Source of the DNA: Candidatus Nealsoniibacteriota bacterium
Lineage (GTDB): Bacteria > Patescibacteriota > Minisyncoccia > Minisyncoccales > GWA2-38-27
Assembly (NCBI GenBank): GCA_003556925.1
Contig: PWQC01000023.1
Location: forward strand, 1-22,379
Reading direction: 5' to 3'
Length of the DNA stretch: 22,379 bases
The translations under genes and the position numbers were made by a program. Shown one piece after another: positions 13,459 through 21,495 of this stretch. Positions within the stretch are counted from its first letter, which is position 1; the number at the start of each line of letters is the position of its first letter. The notes beneath the pieces are model-generated. The model was not told the origin of the DNA. It was given only the letters and a program-made list of their open reading frames with translations, and made no database searches.

Positions 13459-15194
13459 TAGTAGAGCAAAAAAGGTTAAAATCTTTTTTAGCGGATACGG
13501 GGCTGGTTGAGGAAAAAAAACTAGAGAAAGCGTGGCAAGAAAGTAAAAAGCAAAATAAGCTCTTTGAGGATTTTTTAGTTTCTGAAAATTTAATTAAAAA
13601 AGAGGAGATTATCAAGTTAAAAGCTTATATCCTGGGGATCCCTTTTGTTAATTTAGAAAAAGAAAAGATCTCTCCCGAAGTTTTGAAGATTATTCCCGAG
13701 CCAATTGCTAAGAATCATAATATCGTTGCCTTTAGAAAACAGGATAGGTCTTTAGAAGTGGCGATGCTGGATCCCGAGGATTTAAAAATCATACAATTTA
13801 TTAAAAAGAAAGCTGATTTAAAAATTTTACCTCGTTTAACCAATGAAACTTCTATTAGGGCCGTTCTTCTTCAGTACCATAAAAGCTTAGAAGCTGAGTT
13901 TGGCGATATTATCAAAAAAGATGCTAAATCTTTAAAAGTGGTTCAGCAAAAGGAAGTTAAAGAAGATTTAAACAAAATAGCAAAAGATGTCCCGATCGTT
14001 AGAATAGTTGATACTTTGATAAAGCATGCCGTCTTGCAGAGAGCTTCAGATATTCATATAGAACCTGGAGAAAAAGAGATACTGGTTCGTTACAGGATAG
14101 ACGGCATTTTAAGGCAGGCGATGATTCTACCTAAAAGCGTAAGCGCTGGCATAGTGGCAAGAATAAAGGTTTTATCTAATTTAAAGCTTGATGAACATCG
14201 ACTTCCCCAAGATGGACGTTTTAAAATTGAAATAGATAATCTAAAATATGCCATTAGGGTATCCGTCTTGCCTGTTTACGGTGGAGAGAAGATTGTTATG
14301 AGAATTTTAGCGGAACAGACAGAGGTGGTTGGATTGGAGAATCTTGGTTTAATGGAAGATGCTTTAGAATTGGTTCAAGGTAGTATCAAAAAGCCAAGTG
14401 GTATGATATTGGTGACGGGACCGACTGGTTCTGGGAAGACAACCACTCTTTATACTCTTTTAGAGATATTAAATACCTTTGAAGTTAATATCTCCACTAT
14501 TGAAGATCCTATAGAGTATCAAATGGCTAGAATTAATCAGACTCAAGTTAATCCCAAGATAGGACTTACCTTTGCCAATGGACTGAGATCTTTGGTAAGA
14601 CAGGATCCTGATATTATTATGATAGGTGAGATTAGAGACCAAGAGACGGCTTCTTTAGCGATTAATGCCGCTCTGACTGGCCATTTAGTCTTATCTACTT
14701 TACATACCAATAGTGCAGCCGGTACTATCGCTCGTTTGCGAGATATGGAGGCAGAGCCTTTCTTAATCTCTTCGACGCTAAGAATTATTGTGGCCCAAAG
14801 ATTAGCCAGGAAGCTTTGTCCTGACAAAGAAAAACACTATTTAAACAAAGCAGAAATTAATAACTTAGCCAATCATTGCAATCCAGAAAAGATTGTTAGT
14901 GCCTTACAAAAAGCAAAGATCATTAAAAACGAAGAAGGATTAGAAGATGTCGCCTTTTATAGACCAAAAGCTTCCAAAGAGAGTCAGGATGGTTACAAGG
15001 GGAGAATAGGAATCTTCGAAGTTTTAAATATAACAGAAACGATCAAGGAGATGATTATTCAAAACGTCTCTGAGAGTGAGATTCAAGAAAGAGCGGAAAA
15101 AGAAGGGATGAGAACTATTATTGAGGATGGCTTTATCAAGGCGGCCAAAGGGCTAACCAGCCTCGAGGAAATTTTAAGAATTATTACTGAATAA
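13455..15194 (+). CDS. pilB: Type IV pilus assembly ATPase PilB (GspE family)
   Basis: Hexameric cytoplasmic ATPase that powers pilus extension. Over 579 aa: N-terminal MshEN/GspE-N domain (about 30-125), then the ATPase core with Asp- and His-box regions, Walker A GPTGSGKT (322-329) and Walker B around DPDIIMIGE (384-392), followed by LSTLHTNSA. The tetracysteine zinc site common in GspE/PilB is absent: only two isolated Cys occur where two CxxC pairs are expected. PilT is the paralogue to consider, but the N-terminal domain and the pilC neighbour favour PilB. Confidence 0.92.
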   Translation: MIVEQKRLKSFLADTGLVEEKKLEKAWQESKKQNKLFEDFLVSENLIKKEEIIKLKAYILGIPFVNLEKEKISPEVLKIIPEPIAKNHNIVAFRKQDRSLEVAMLDPEDLKIIQFIKKKADLKILPRLTNETSIRAVLLQYHKSLEAEFGDIIKKDAKSLKVVQQKEVKEDLNKIAKDVPIVRIVDTLIKHAVLQRASDIHIEPGEKEILVRYRIDGILRQAMILPKSVSAGIVARIKVLSNLKLDEHRLPQDGRFKIEIDNLKYAIRVSVLPVYGGEKIVMRILAEQTEVVGLENLGLMEDALELVQGSIKKPSGMILVTGPTGSGKTTTLYTLLEILNTFEVNISTIEDPIEYQMARINQTQVNPKIGLTFANGLRSLVRQDPDIIMIGEIRDQETASLAINAALTGHLVLSTLHTNSAAGTIARLRDMEAEPFLISSTLRIIVAQRLARKLCPDKEKHYLNKAEINNLANHCNPEKIVSALQKAKIIKNEEGLEDVAFYRPKASKESQDGYKGRIGIFEVLNITETIKEMIIQNVSESEIQERAEKEGMRTIIEDGFIKAAKGLTSLEEILRIITE

Positions 15195-16403
15195 ATGCCA
15201 TTTTTCTTTTATAAAGCCAAGACAATTGAAGGAGAGACCGAATCGGGTGCTATGGAAGCCAAGGATGAGCAAGTCTTAGCCAGAAGCTTAAGAAAAGAAG
15301 GCAAGTTTTTAGTTTGGTCTGGAACAGAAAAAAAAAGATCTAAAAAAAATCCCCTTTCTTTTTTTAAAAAGATATCTATGTTGGAAAAGATAATGTTTAC
15401 TAGAAATCTTGGGGTAATGATTTCAGCCGGAGTTTCCCTGCCCAAAGCATTGGACGTTTTAACCGCCCAAGCCCAATTAGCAAAATTTAAAAAAATAATA
15501 CAGAAGATCAAAGAAGATGTTGTTAAGGAAGAGAGTCTCTCTTCATCCCTTAAGAAACACCCCGTTGTCTTTCCTTCTCTTTTTTCAAATATGATACTAG
15601 CAGGAGAAGAGAGCGGTTCATTAGTTGAGTCTTTAAACGTCTTAACTGAACAGATGGAAAAACAGCATGATTTAAAGTCAAAGATCAAATCTGCTCTTAT
15701 GTATCCGATTGTTATTATTGTAGCCATGATAGGAATTGGTATCTTAATGATGGTAATGGTTGTTCCTATGATCGCCGAGACCTTTGAGCAGTTAGAAGTA
15801 GAACTTCCCCTGGCTACTAGAGGAGTAATGGCTTCTGGTGTTTTGATCGCTAACTATTGGTTTTTATTTCTATTTTTTTTATTAATTTTTGCTTTTTTAA
15901 TGAGGTTTTTATTAAAAAGAGAAAAGGGAAAAATTATTAAGGACAAGCTTTTTTTAAAGATTCCAGTAGTATCAAATCTTATAAAAAAGAAAAACTTAGC
16001 TTATATCTGCCGAACTTTAGGATCTTTGATTAGTAGTGGCGTCTCTTTAATAAAATCGTTGCAGCTTGTTTCTCTCTCTATTAATAATTTCTTTTATAAA
16101 AAAGCGATTGAAGAGGCGATTGAAGAAGTTCAGAAGGGAACCAAATTAGCTGAATCTTTGGAGAAACATGAGTATCTTTTTTCTTCTTTAGTCGTTCAGA
16201 TGATTCAGGTGGGAGAAGAGACGGGAGAGACCGCCTCTCTGCTTAATAAATTAGCTGAATTTTACGAGCAGGAGACGGTTAATATCACCAAGAATCTTTC
16301 AACCTTAATAGAGCCGATCTTAATGCTGATTATCGGTGCGGCGGTGGGCTTTTTTGCCATTTCCATTATTCAGCCGATATATTCTATGTTAGAAACAATG
16401 TAA
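15195..16403 (+). CDS. pilC: Type IV pilus inner-membrane platform protein PilC (GspF family)
   Basis: Polytopic platform protein that couples PilB motion to pilin insertion. The 402-residue protein holds two T2SSF domains, about 65-190 (RNLGVMISAGVSLPKAL, LILAGEESGSL-type segment) and 270-390 (RTLGSLISSGVSLIKSL, MIQVGEETGE), with membrane helices near 165-190, 220-240 and 375-398. The internal similarity of the two halves is visible. Its start codon follows the pilB stop directly, and its stop shares one base with the next gene (TAATG). Confidence 0.93.
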   Translation: MPFFFYKAKTIEGETESGAMEAKDEQVLARSLRKEGKFLVWSGTEKKRSKKNPLSFFKKISMLEKIMFTRNLGVMISAGVSLPKALDVLTAQAQLAKFKKIIQKIKEDVVKEESLSSSLKKHPVVFPSLFSNMILAGEESGSLVESLNVLTEQMEKQHDLKSKIKSALMYPIVIIVAMIGIGILMMVMVVPMIAETFEQLEVELPLATRGVMASGVLIANYWFLFLFFLLIFAFLMRFLLKREKGKIIKDKLFLKIPVVSNLIKKKNLAYICRTLGSLISSGVSLIKSLQLVSLSINNFFYKKAIEEAIEEVQKGTKLAESLEKHEYLFSSLVVQMIQVGEETGETASLLNKLAEFYEQETVNITKNLSTLIEPILMLIIGAAVGFFAISIIQPIYSMLETM

Positions 16404-17122
16404 TGAAAGCCTTTACTTTATTAGAAATATTAATTGTTATTTTAATCTTTTTGATCTTGTTTGCGGTAATTTCTCCGTTTCTCTCTTTTAGAGAGACAGA
16501 GCCAGACAGAGAGACGGTTTATCTTCTTTTAAATAGAGCGAGAATAAAAGCTTTGGCCGGCTTCCAAGATAGCTCTTGGGGAGTCAGGCTTATAGAAAGA
16601 GAAGCCGTTTTATTTAAAGGGGATTCTTATGAAGAAAGAAGCTTTGAAAGGAGGTACAGCATATCTTTAGAAGAAGAAAAAGAGTTTGTCTTTGAAAAAA
16701 TTACCGGCTTAATAGATCATCCTGACCAGGTTCTTGATATCTATGTTAATGATTTTGGTATAATTATATTGGAAGAAGAGGAAGGGATCGAAAGAGAAAA
16801 CATAGATTCAAGAAAAGTTTTAATCCGTTATAATCGATTTATTGATCAAGAAGAAAAGATTGTGCTAAATGAAGAGGAGTTCTTAATACAAGAATTTTTA
16901 AAAGACGGTAATCTTTATTTAGAACATCAAGACTTACTGGTAACTACCTTAGAATTAAACAATCCCGATACGTTTTTTTTAATTAAGAGAGACCGTAGAT
17001 TTAATGATCAACCCTTAGTTGTCTCTTTAGAAGGAGACCCGGATGTTATGATAAATTACTCGGCTGACGGCATGGAGACAACATCTGAATCTTTATTTGT
17101 TGAAGAAATTAAATGGAAATGA
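16403..17122 (+). CDS. Prepilin-like protein 1 (long)
   Basis: A 239-residue protein with a very short leader and the type IV prepilin signature: MKA, then FTLLE with the Glu at +5, then a hydrophobic helix to about residue 26. The residue before the predicted cleavage site is Ala rather than the usual Gly. The large C-terminal domain is acidic and unrecognised. It is probably a minor pilin or pseudopilin exported by this system. It overlaps its neighbours at both ends. Confidence 0.82.
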   Translation: MKAFTLLEILIVILIFLILFAVISPFLSFRETEPDRETVYLLLNRARIKALAGFQDSSWGVRLIEREAVLFKGDSYEERSFERRYSISLEEEKEFVFEKITGLIDHPDQVLDIYVNDFGIIILEEEEGIERENIDSRKVLIRYNRFIDQEEKIVLNEEEFLIQEFLKDGNLYLEHQDLLVTTLELNNPDTFFLIKRDRRFNDQPLVVSLEGDPDVMINYSADGMETTSESLFVEEIKWK

Positions 17123-17484
17123 AAAAAGGATTTTCTATTGTAGAAATTTTGGTTGCCCTTTCTCTTTTGGCTATTTTGGTGACCTTTGTTTCTTTTACGG
17201 TCTTCTTCGCCATTAGACAGGTTAATTTTTATCAAAGATTTGTAAGAGCAAACTACCTGGCTCAGGAGGGGCAAGAGATAGCAAGAGAGTACAGAGAAGA
17301 AAAAGAAGAAGAGATCAACGGTTTCATCAGAAAAATTACCTTTGAGCAGGTATTTAGGGATGGTCAGGGTAATATTGCCGAAACCGGCAGTTTAGATCCC
17401 GAAACTTTAATGGTTGTCGTTTCTGTTTCATTTAATGACAATGAAGTGAAATTAATAAATTATTTAACTAGTCATTATGAATAA
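17119..17484 (+). CDS. Prepilin-like protein 2 (PilV-like)
   Basis: A 121-residue protein beginning MKKG, then FSIVEILVALSLLA: Gly at -1, Phe at +1 and Glu at +5 of the prepilin cleavage site, followed by one helix. The ATG at 17119 is preferred over that at 17113 because it forms an ATGA overlap with the preceding stop, as elsewhere in this operon. LAQEGQEIAREYRE after the helix resembles PilV/PilX-type minor pilins. Confidence 0.82.
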   Translation: MKKGFSIVEILVALSLLAILVTFVSFTVFFAIRQVNFYQRFVRANYLAQEGQEIAREYREEKEEEINGFIRKITFEQVFRDGQGNIAETGSLDPETLMVVVSVSFNDNEVKLINYLTSHYE

Positions 17485-17887
17485 TAGATCTTTTACCTTA
17501 ATGGAGGCCCTGATATATCTTTTTGTCTTCTCTCTCCTTTCCGGATTAATAATCTCTTTCTCTTTTTGGCTCTTTAATTATAATTCAGAAAGTAGAGAAA
17601 GAACTGAGTCTTTATTAGAAGACAATGCTTCTTTAGATTTTATCTTAGAAACGATTAGATCGGCTGATAGCATCTATTATCCGACCGTTGATACAGGACA
17701 ACTCTCTTTGGCGATGAATAACACCTATCTTGATCTTTATCTTTGTGGAGAGAATCTTTGCTTAAAAGAGGAATTTAAAGACCCGGTCGCGATAGCCTCT
17801 GATATCGACTTGAATTTTCAGCTGATCGGAGAGAGGGGAGTAAAAATTAATTTAAACGAATTAACTACTACTATTTTTTTAAGATGA
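17477..17887 (+). CDS. Prepilin-like protein 3 (PilW-like)
   Basis: A 136-residue protein beginning MNNRS, then FTLMEALIYLFVFS: Phe at +1 and Glu at +5, but Ser at -1 instead of Gly. One membrane helix is followed by a small domain with LDFILETIRSADSI, a pattern seen in PilW/GspJ-like minor pilins, and a Cys pair (CGENLC). It overlaps the previous gene by 8 bases and the next by ATGA. Confidence 0.8.
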   Translation: MNNRSFTLMEALIYLFVFSLLSGLIISFSFWLFNYNSESRERTESLLEDNASLDFILETIRSADSIYYPTVDTGQLSLAMNNTYLDLYLCGENLCLKEEFKDPVAIASDIDLNFQLIGERGVKINLNELTTTIFLR

Positions 17888-19095
17888 ATAAAGGATTTGC
17901 CGCCATATTCGCCGTTATCTTAGTTCTCGTTTTTATCTTGGGAATTCTTTCTGTTTTTCTTATTAGACAGGAAAAAGGTTTTTTAAATAACATCCACGCC
18001 TCTTTCCAGGCCTATTATTTGGCGGAATCAGGAATAGAAGACGCACTATTGCGCATTAAAAACGATCCTTCTTTGAGTGGTTTTTCTTATTTTTTTGAAG
18101 TTGATAATGGAGACGTTGAAGTCAATATTTCAGAAAACATAGGAGGAGTTTTAACCATTATTTCTAAAGGAAGGTACCGGGAAAATATTCAAAGAGTTAA
18201 GGTAAGGTATAGAATAAGCTCGGAAAATATCTCTTTCCACTATGGAGCTCAAGCAGGAGAGGAAGGAATAGTTATGAGAAATAACAGTACTATTATAGGA
18301 AATGTTTTTTCTAATGGGAATATTTCTGGAGGTAGTGGGGTAGAAATTACAGACAGTGTTATTGTTAGCGGAGATAAAATTGAACAGGTTCAGGTAGGAG
18401 GGAGTCTCAAAACTCATAACTGTTATAACTCTCAAATTCAGGGAGATCTATATCTTTCAGGAGAGAGTGATTGTCAGATTCAAGGAGATACAGAAGAGAT
18501 AGAAGGGGTAGAACCTATTCCCTTTCCCATCTCTGAGGAAACTATAGAGAAATGGAAAAAAGAAACAGAGGTGGAAACTATTTCAGGTGATTATTACGTT
18601 GAGGAGATAGAATATTTGGGGCCGGTTAAAATTGAGGGCGATTTGCACCTCGAAGTAGGCTCTTCTTTAAGATTGCAAGGAACTGTTTTGGTTTCGGGAG
18701 ATTTAACTATCCGCAACAACGCTGTCTTAGAGTTGGATGAGGATTATTATCATGACTCAAGCGGAGTAATAATAGTTGAAGGGAAGACCGTAGTCAGGCC
18801 GGGGGCGATTTTAAGGGGATCTGGGCAGGAGGGCAGTTATTTAATGGTTCTTTCTCTTAATAACTCTTTAGAAGAGGCTGTTCGGATTGATAATACCTCT
18901 GATGCCGGTATCTTTTATGTTCCCTATGGGGCGGTTCTTTTAAATCAAAGGGTTAAGGTTAGAGAGGCTACTGCTTATAAGATTATCTTACAAGAGAATT
19001 CGGAAATAGAGTATGAAATAGGACTACAGAATATCTTTTTTTCTTCGGGAGCCGGTGGAAGTTGGGAGATATTAAGTTGGGAAAAAATTAAATAA
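17884..19095 (+). CDS. PilX/GspK-like minor pilin with beta-solenoid C-terminus
   Basis: A 403-residue protein with a short leader MNKG and a helix from Phe5 to about 27. The +5 residue is Phe, not Glu; lack of Glu5 is known for GspK-type tip pilins. YYLAESGIEDALLRI after the helix is a hallmark of PilX-like proteins. From about 130 the sequence turns into short Gly-, Ser- and Asn-rich strands (VFSNGNISGGSGVEIT, IQGDLYLSGES, VLVSGDLTIRNNAVLEL), a bactofilin-like right-handed beta-solenoid pattern. A tip-located, possibly adhesive subunit is an inference. It is the last gene before the internal pilM promoter. Confidence 0.72.
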   Translation: MNKGFAAIFAVILVLVFILGILSVFLIRQEKGFLNNIHASFQAYYLAESGIEDALLRIKNDPSLSGFSYFFEVDNGDVEVNISENIGGVLTIISKGRYRENIQRVKVRYRISSENISFHYGAQAGEEGIVMRNNSTIIGNVFSNGNISGGSGVEITDSVIVSGDKIEQVQVGGSLKTHNCYNSQIQGDLYLSGESDCQIQGDTEEIEGVEPIPFPISEETIEKWKKETEVETISGDYYVEEIEYLGPVKIEGDLHLEVGSSLRLQGTVLVSGDLTIRNNAVLELDEDYYHDSSGVIIVEGKTVVRPGAILRGSGQEGSYLMVLSLNNSLEEAVRIDNTSDAGIFYVPYGAVLLNQRVKVREATAYKIILQENSEIEYEIGLQNIFFSSGAGGSWEILSWEKIK

Positions 19096-19097
19096 AA

Positions 19098-19106
19098 TGT
19101 TATAAT
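19098..19106 (+). promoter_or_regulatory. Internal extended -10 promoter of pilM
   Basis: TGTTATAAT, a perfect TATAAT (19101-19106) with the upstream TG. The predicted start at about 19113 is one base before the ATG at 19114. The -35 is weak. It separates pilMNO from the upstream pilin genes. Confidence 0.6.
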
Positions 19107-19113
19107 GCCTCGT

Positions 19114-19989
19114 ATGTTAGACTTCTTAACTTTAAATCCCGAAGCGTTTGGTTTAGAGATATCAGATTCTTTTTTAAGACTAATAAAGCTTAAAAGAGAA
19201 GCTAAAAAGGCTTTGAATCTGGCTTCGTGGGGAGAGCAAGAGCTCTCTCCCGGTATCATTGATAAAGGGGAATTAAAAGATGAAAAAGAATTTTTAGCCG
19301 CCCTAAGAAAGCTTTTAAAAAACGCTAAAGGAGAAACTTTAAAGACCAATCATGTTATTATCTCTCTTGGGGAGGAGATGGCTTTTTTACAAACTATTAC
19401 TTTACCTGAAATGGAAAAGGAATTTCTAGAAAAAGCTGTTTACTTTGAAGCGGAAAACTATATTCCCCTTAAAAAAGAAGAGACTTGTATGGATTTTGAA
19501 GTTATCTCTAATCGAGAAGTTTTGGTAACCGCTTATCCCGAGAATATAATTACACCCTTTCTCTCTTGCTTGAAAGAAGCAGGCTTGGCAGTTAGGGCTC
19601 TAGAGATAGAGAGTCAAGCGATCGCGAGATCGTTAATTAAAGACGGTGAGGAGTTTATAATCATTGATATGCAAAAAGAAAAAGTAGTCGTACTTGTCTA
19701 CTCTCAAGGGGCGATAAGGTTCACTTCTACTTTTGACAAAAAAGATAATAAGTTAGTTGAAAAGATTGAACGATCTCTTTTTTATTGTAAAAAAGAAAAT
19801 CCAAAAATAATTTTAAATAAAGAACTATCTTTTAAAGATGAGTTAACTTCTCGAGACCTTTCAGTCGAAGTGGCTAATCCTTGGATAAATGTTCCCTTTA
19901 AACAAGTTCCAAAGATTAGCTTTGAAGAGTCGCTAAACTATTCTGTTGCCATCGGTTTGGCTTTAAGAGGTATTCAAAAATATGATTAA
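19114..19989 (+). CDS. pilM: Type IV pilus assembly protein PilM (actin-like)
   Basis: Cytoplasmic actin-like protein that binds the N-terminus of PilN and links the alignment complex to the motor. The 291-residue protein starts LDFLTLNPEAFGLEISDSFLRL, with the GLEI-S phosphate-1-like loop, and continues through IISLGEE, LEKAVYFEAENYIP and EIESQAIARSL, all typical of PilM. The upstream in-frame ATG at 19105 lies inside the -10 region, so 19114 is taken as the start. It overlaps pilN by 8 bases. Confidence 0.88.
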   Translation: MLDFLTLNPEAFGLEISDSFLRLIKLKREAKKALNLASWGEQELSPGIIDKGELKDEKEFLAALRKLLKNAKGETLKTNHVIISLGEEMAFLQTITLPEMEKEFLEKAVYFEAENYIPLKKEETCMDFEVISNREVLVTAYPENIITPFLSCLKEAGLAVRALEIESQAIARSLIKDGEEFIIIDMQKEKVVVLVYSQGAIRFTSTFDKKDNKLVEKIERSLFYCKKENPKIILNKELSFKDELTSRDLSVEVANPWINVPFKQVPKISFEESLNYSVAIGLALRGIQKYD

Positions 19990-20497
19990 TCTACTTCCTT
20001 TTTCTGAAAAAAGAGAACTTGCCAAGGTCAGGAAAGAAAAGATTCAAAGTATTGTTCTGTTGCTATTGAATTTTTTCCTTGTTTGTCTTGTTCTTCTTTC
20101 TCTCTTTTTAAATATCTATTTCAAATCTTATTTAGAAAGAAAAGAGGTTTTAATTGTTAATTTAGAAGTTTTTGAAGAGCCGGAAGAGATGGAAGAAAAG
20201 ACGACCAAATTGAATAATAGTTTAAAAGAGATTAACAGTTTTTATCAAGACAAAATTTATTACTCTTTTATCCTAAACCAGATTGCTGAAAAATTACCCT
20301 CAGAAGCTTATTTAGACAGGATCTCTTTTCTTGGCAATAAAATTTCTTTATCGGGTTTTATCTCCTCTAGAAACGACCTCTTAATTTTAAAAGAGAGACT
20401 GGAAAAAGGATTTAAAGAAGTCGACTTCCCTCCTATTAATTGGGTGAAAAGAGAAAATATTGATTTTTTTACCACTTTTTTATATGAAAAAGATTAA
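19982..20497 (+). CDS. pilN: Type IV pilus assembly protein PilN
   Basis: A bitopic alignment protein of 171 aa: a short cytoplasmic tail with the PilM-binding motif INLLP (2-6), one membrane helix at about 23-48, a coiled-coil and a small C-terminal domain (AYLDRISFLGNKISLSGF, the usual PilN fold pattern). It pairs with PilO in the inner membrane. It lies between pilM and pilO with overlaps on both sides, consistent with coupled translation. Confidence 0.88.
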   Translation: MINLLPFSEKRELAKVRKEKIQSIVLLLLNFFLVCLVLLSLFLNIYFKSYLERKEVLIVNLEVFEEPEEMEEKTTKLNNSLKEINSFYQDKIYYSFILNQIAEKLPSEAYLDRISFLGNKISLSGFISSRNDLLILKERLEKGFKEVDFPPINWVKRENIDFFTTFLYEKD

Positions 20498-20987
20498 AAT
20501 TACTTTATTTTTAACCTTGTTGGCCTTAATTGCTGTCTTTATAATTATCTTTAATAACTTAAATGTTATTTTTTCAGAAGTTCAACGGGTAGAAAGCAGG
20601 GTCGCCACTCTTCAGAGTAGGGCTGATAATATTATTAAATTTGAAAAAGAACAAGATATCTTGGATGAAAGAATAAAGAAGATAGAATCAATGTTTATCA
20701 ACCTTAAGGTCCCTATAGATTTTATCGCTTTTTTAGAGGAAAAAGGAGAAAATCTTCTGTTTGAGATCTCTCCTCGCTTAGTTATGAAAGAAGAAGGTGA
20801 TTCGTGGGACTCTTTAAGGATTCAAATTTCTTTAAAGGGAGACTATTTTACTTTTATGCGTTTTTTAGAAGAGATAGAAAATAGCCCATTTCTGGTAGAA
20901 GTTTTAAATATTACCATCAACAGAGAAGAAGAACTTTTAGAAGAGATCCAAGTCTCTTTATTAATTAAAATTTTTGGAAAGATATGA
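20484..20987 (+). CDS. pilO: Type IV pilus assembly protein PilO-like
   Basis: A 167-residue bitopic protein with MKKIK before a membrane helix (about 6-26), a heptad-rich coiled-coil (about 35-70) and a C-terminal ferredoxin-like region containing GDYFTFMRFLEEIENSPFLVEVLNITI, the typical PilO segment. ATG 20484 is chosen over 20460 because it places the basic residues directly before the helix and keeps a short overlap with pilN. The partner is PilN. Confidence 0.82.
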   Translation: MKKIKITLFLTLLALIAVFIIIFNNLNVIFSEVQRVESRVATLQSRADNIIKFEKEQDILDERIKKIESMFINLKVPIDFIAFLEEKGENLLFEISPRLVMKEEGDSWDSLRIQISLKGDYFTFMRFLEEIENSPFLVEVLNITINREEELLEEIQVSLLIKIFGKI

Positions 20988-21202
20988 TCAAGTATTTTTT
21001 AGATAAAGGATTAATTTGGACATTCTTATTACTTTTTTTGATATCTTTGATCTTGCCCGGCTATTTCTTATGGCGCCACCAAGCGGGAGAGATAGAAGAG
21101 GAAGAGACATTGCTTTTAGATGAGGATAAATATGATCTGTTTTTAGAAAATTTAGAATCTCAAGAGCCCGTTCTTTTTAGAAAAAATCCTTTTATTGATT
21201 AA
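20984..21202 (+). CDS. Small membrane protein at the PilP position
   Basis: A 72-residue protein with one membrane helix (about 9-30), an acidic segment and a C-terminal FRKNPFID. It overlaps pilO by ATGA, so it is a real member of the operon. The position after pilO is where pilP lies in other bacteria, and PilP-type proteins carry an Arg-Asp-Pro-Phe-like motif, but there is no lipobox and the size is less than half. I do not recognise a family; a reduced PilP analogue is conjecture. The predicted -35 of the following tRNA promoter overlaps its last codons. Confidence 0.7.
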   Translation: MIKYFLDKGLIWTFLLLFLISLILPGYFLWRHQAGEIEEEETLLLDEDKYDLFLENLESQEPVLFRKNPFID

Positions 21203-21222
21203 TAATAATTTTTCAGTATAAT
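21195..21222 (+). promoter_or_regulatory. Promoter of tRNA-Arg(TCT)
   Basis: TTGATT (21195-21200), a 16-bp spacer and a perfect TATAAT (21217-21222). The predicted start at about 21229 leaves a 5-base leader before the tRNA. Confidence 0.65.
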
Positions 21223-21233
21223 GAGGCTCATAA

Positions 21234-21310
21234 GCCCTCGTAGCTTAATCGGATAAAGCAATTCCCTTCTAAGGAAAAGAGTGCAGGTTCGAGTCCTGCC
21301 GAGGGCACCA
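21234..21310 (+). tRNA. tRNA-Arg(TCT), CCA encoded
   Basis: The 77-nt cloverleaf has acceptor GCCCTCG/CGAGGGC, D stem GCTT/AAGC, anticodon arm ATTCC-CTTCTAA-GGAAA (anticodon TCT; the outer pair is an A-A mismatch), T arm GCAGG-TTCGAGT-CCTGC, discriminator A and an encoded CCA. A20 is present, as expected for arginine. Confidence 0.94.
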
Positions 21311-21324
21311 ATACAGAACTCAAC

Positions 21325-21364
21325 GGCTTTTTCAAAGCCAGAAGGTGGGACGCGCTTCGCGCGT
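21325..21364 (+). terminator. Two hairpins after tRNA-Arg(TCT)
   Basis: GGCTTT-TTC-AAAGCC (21325-21339) and ACGCGC-TTC-GCGCGT (21350-21364), both perfect 6-bp stems with TTC loops. They may stop or process the tRNA transcript, but no T run follows either. The second loop and stem resemble the apex of fold-back IV near 11938. Confidence 0.4.
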
Positions 21365-21379
21365 GCGACATCACTTGTT

Positions 21380-21407
21380 TTGAAAGTAGGTTCGAGCTTG
21401 GTACAAT
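21380..21407 (+). promoter_or_regulatory. Candidate promoter of the 21496 gene
   Basis: TTGAAA (21380-21385), a 16-bp spacer and TACAAT (21402-21407). A second TATAAT at 21466-21471 without a good -35 is nearer the gene and would give an 18-base leader. Either could serve. Confidence 0.45.
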
Positions 21408-21495
21408 AAATACACCAGTGAGAGATAAAGCATTTGTCAAAAACAGTCTTATACCAATAAGGGGCTATAATCGATTAAAAAATAATAATAAAAAT

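Noticed and set aside
15209..15727. 172-codon minus-strand ORF opposite pilC
   Set aside because: pilC is clearly the coding frame (T2SSF domains); the antisense frame has no family features.
21382..21417. Second, partial tRNA after tRNA-Arg(TCT)
   Set aside because: AGGTTCGAG and CACCA recall a tRNA 3' end, but no T stem or acceptor stem can be formed, and the stretch also reads as a TTGAAA-16-TACAAT promoter.
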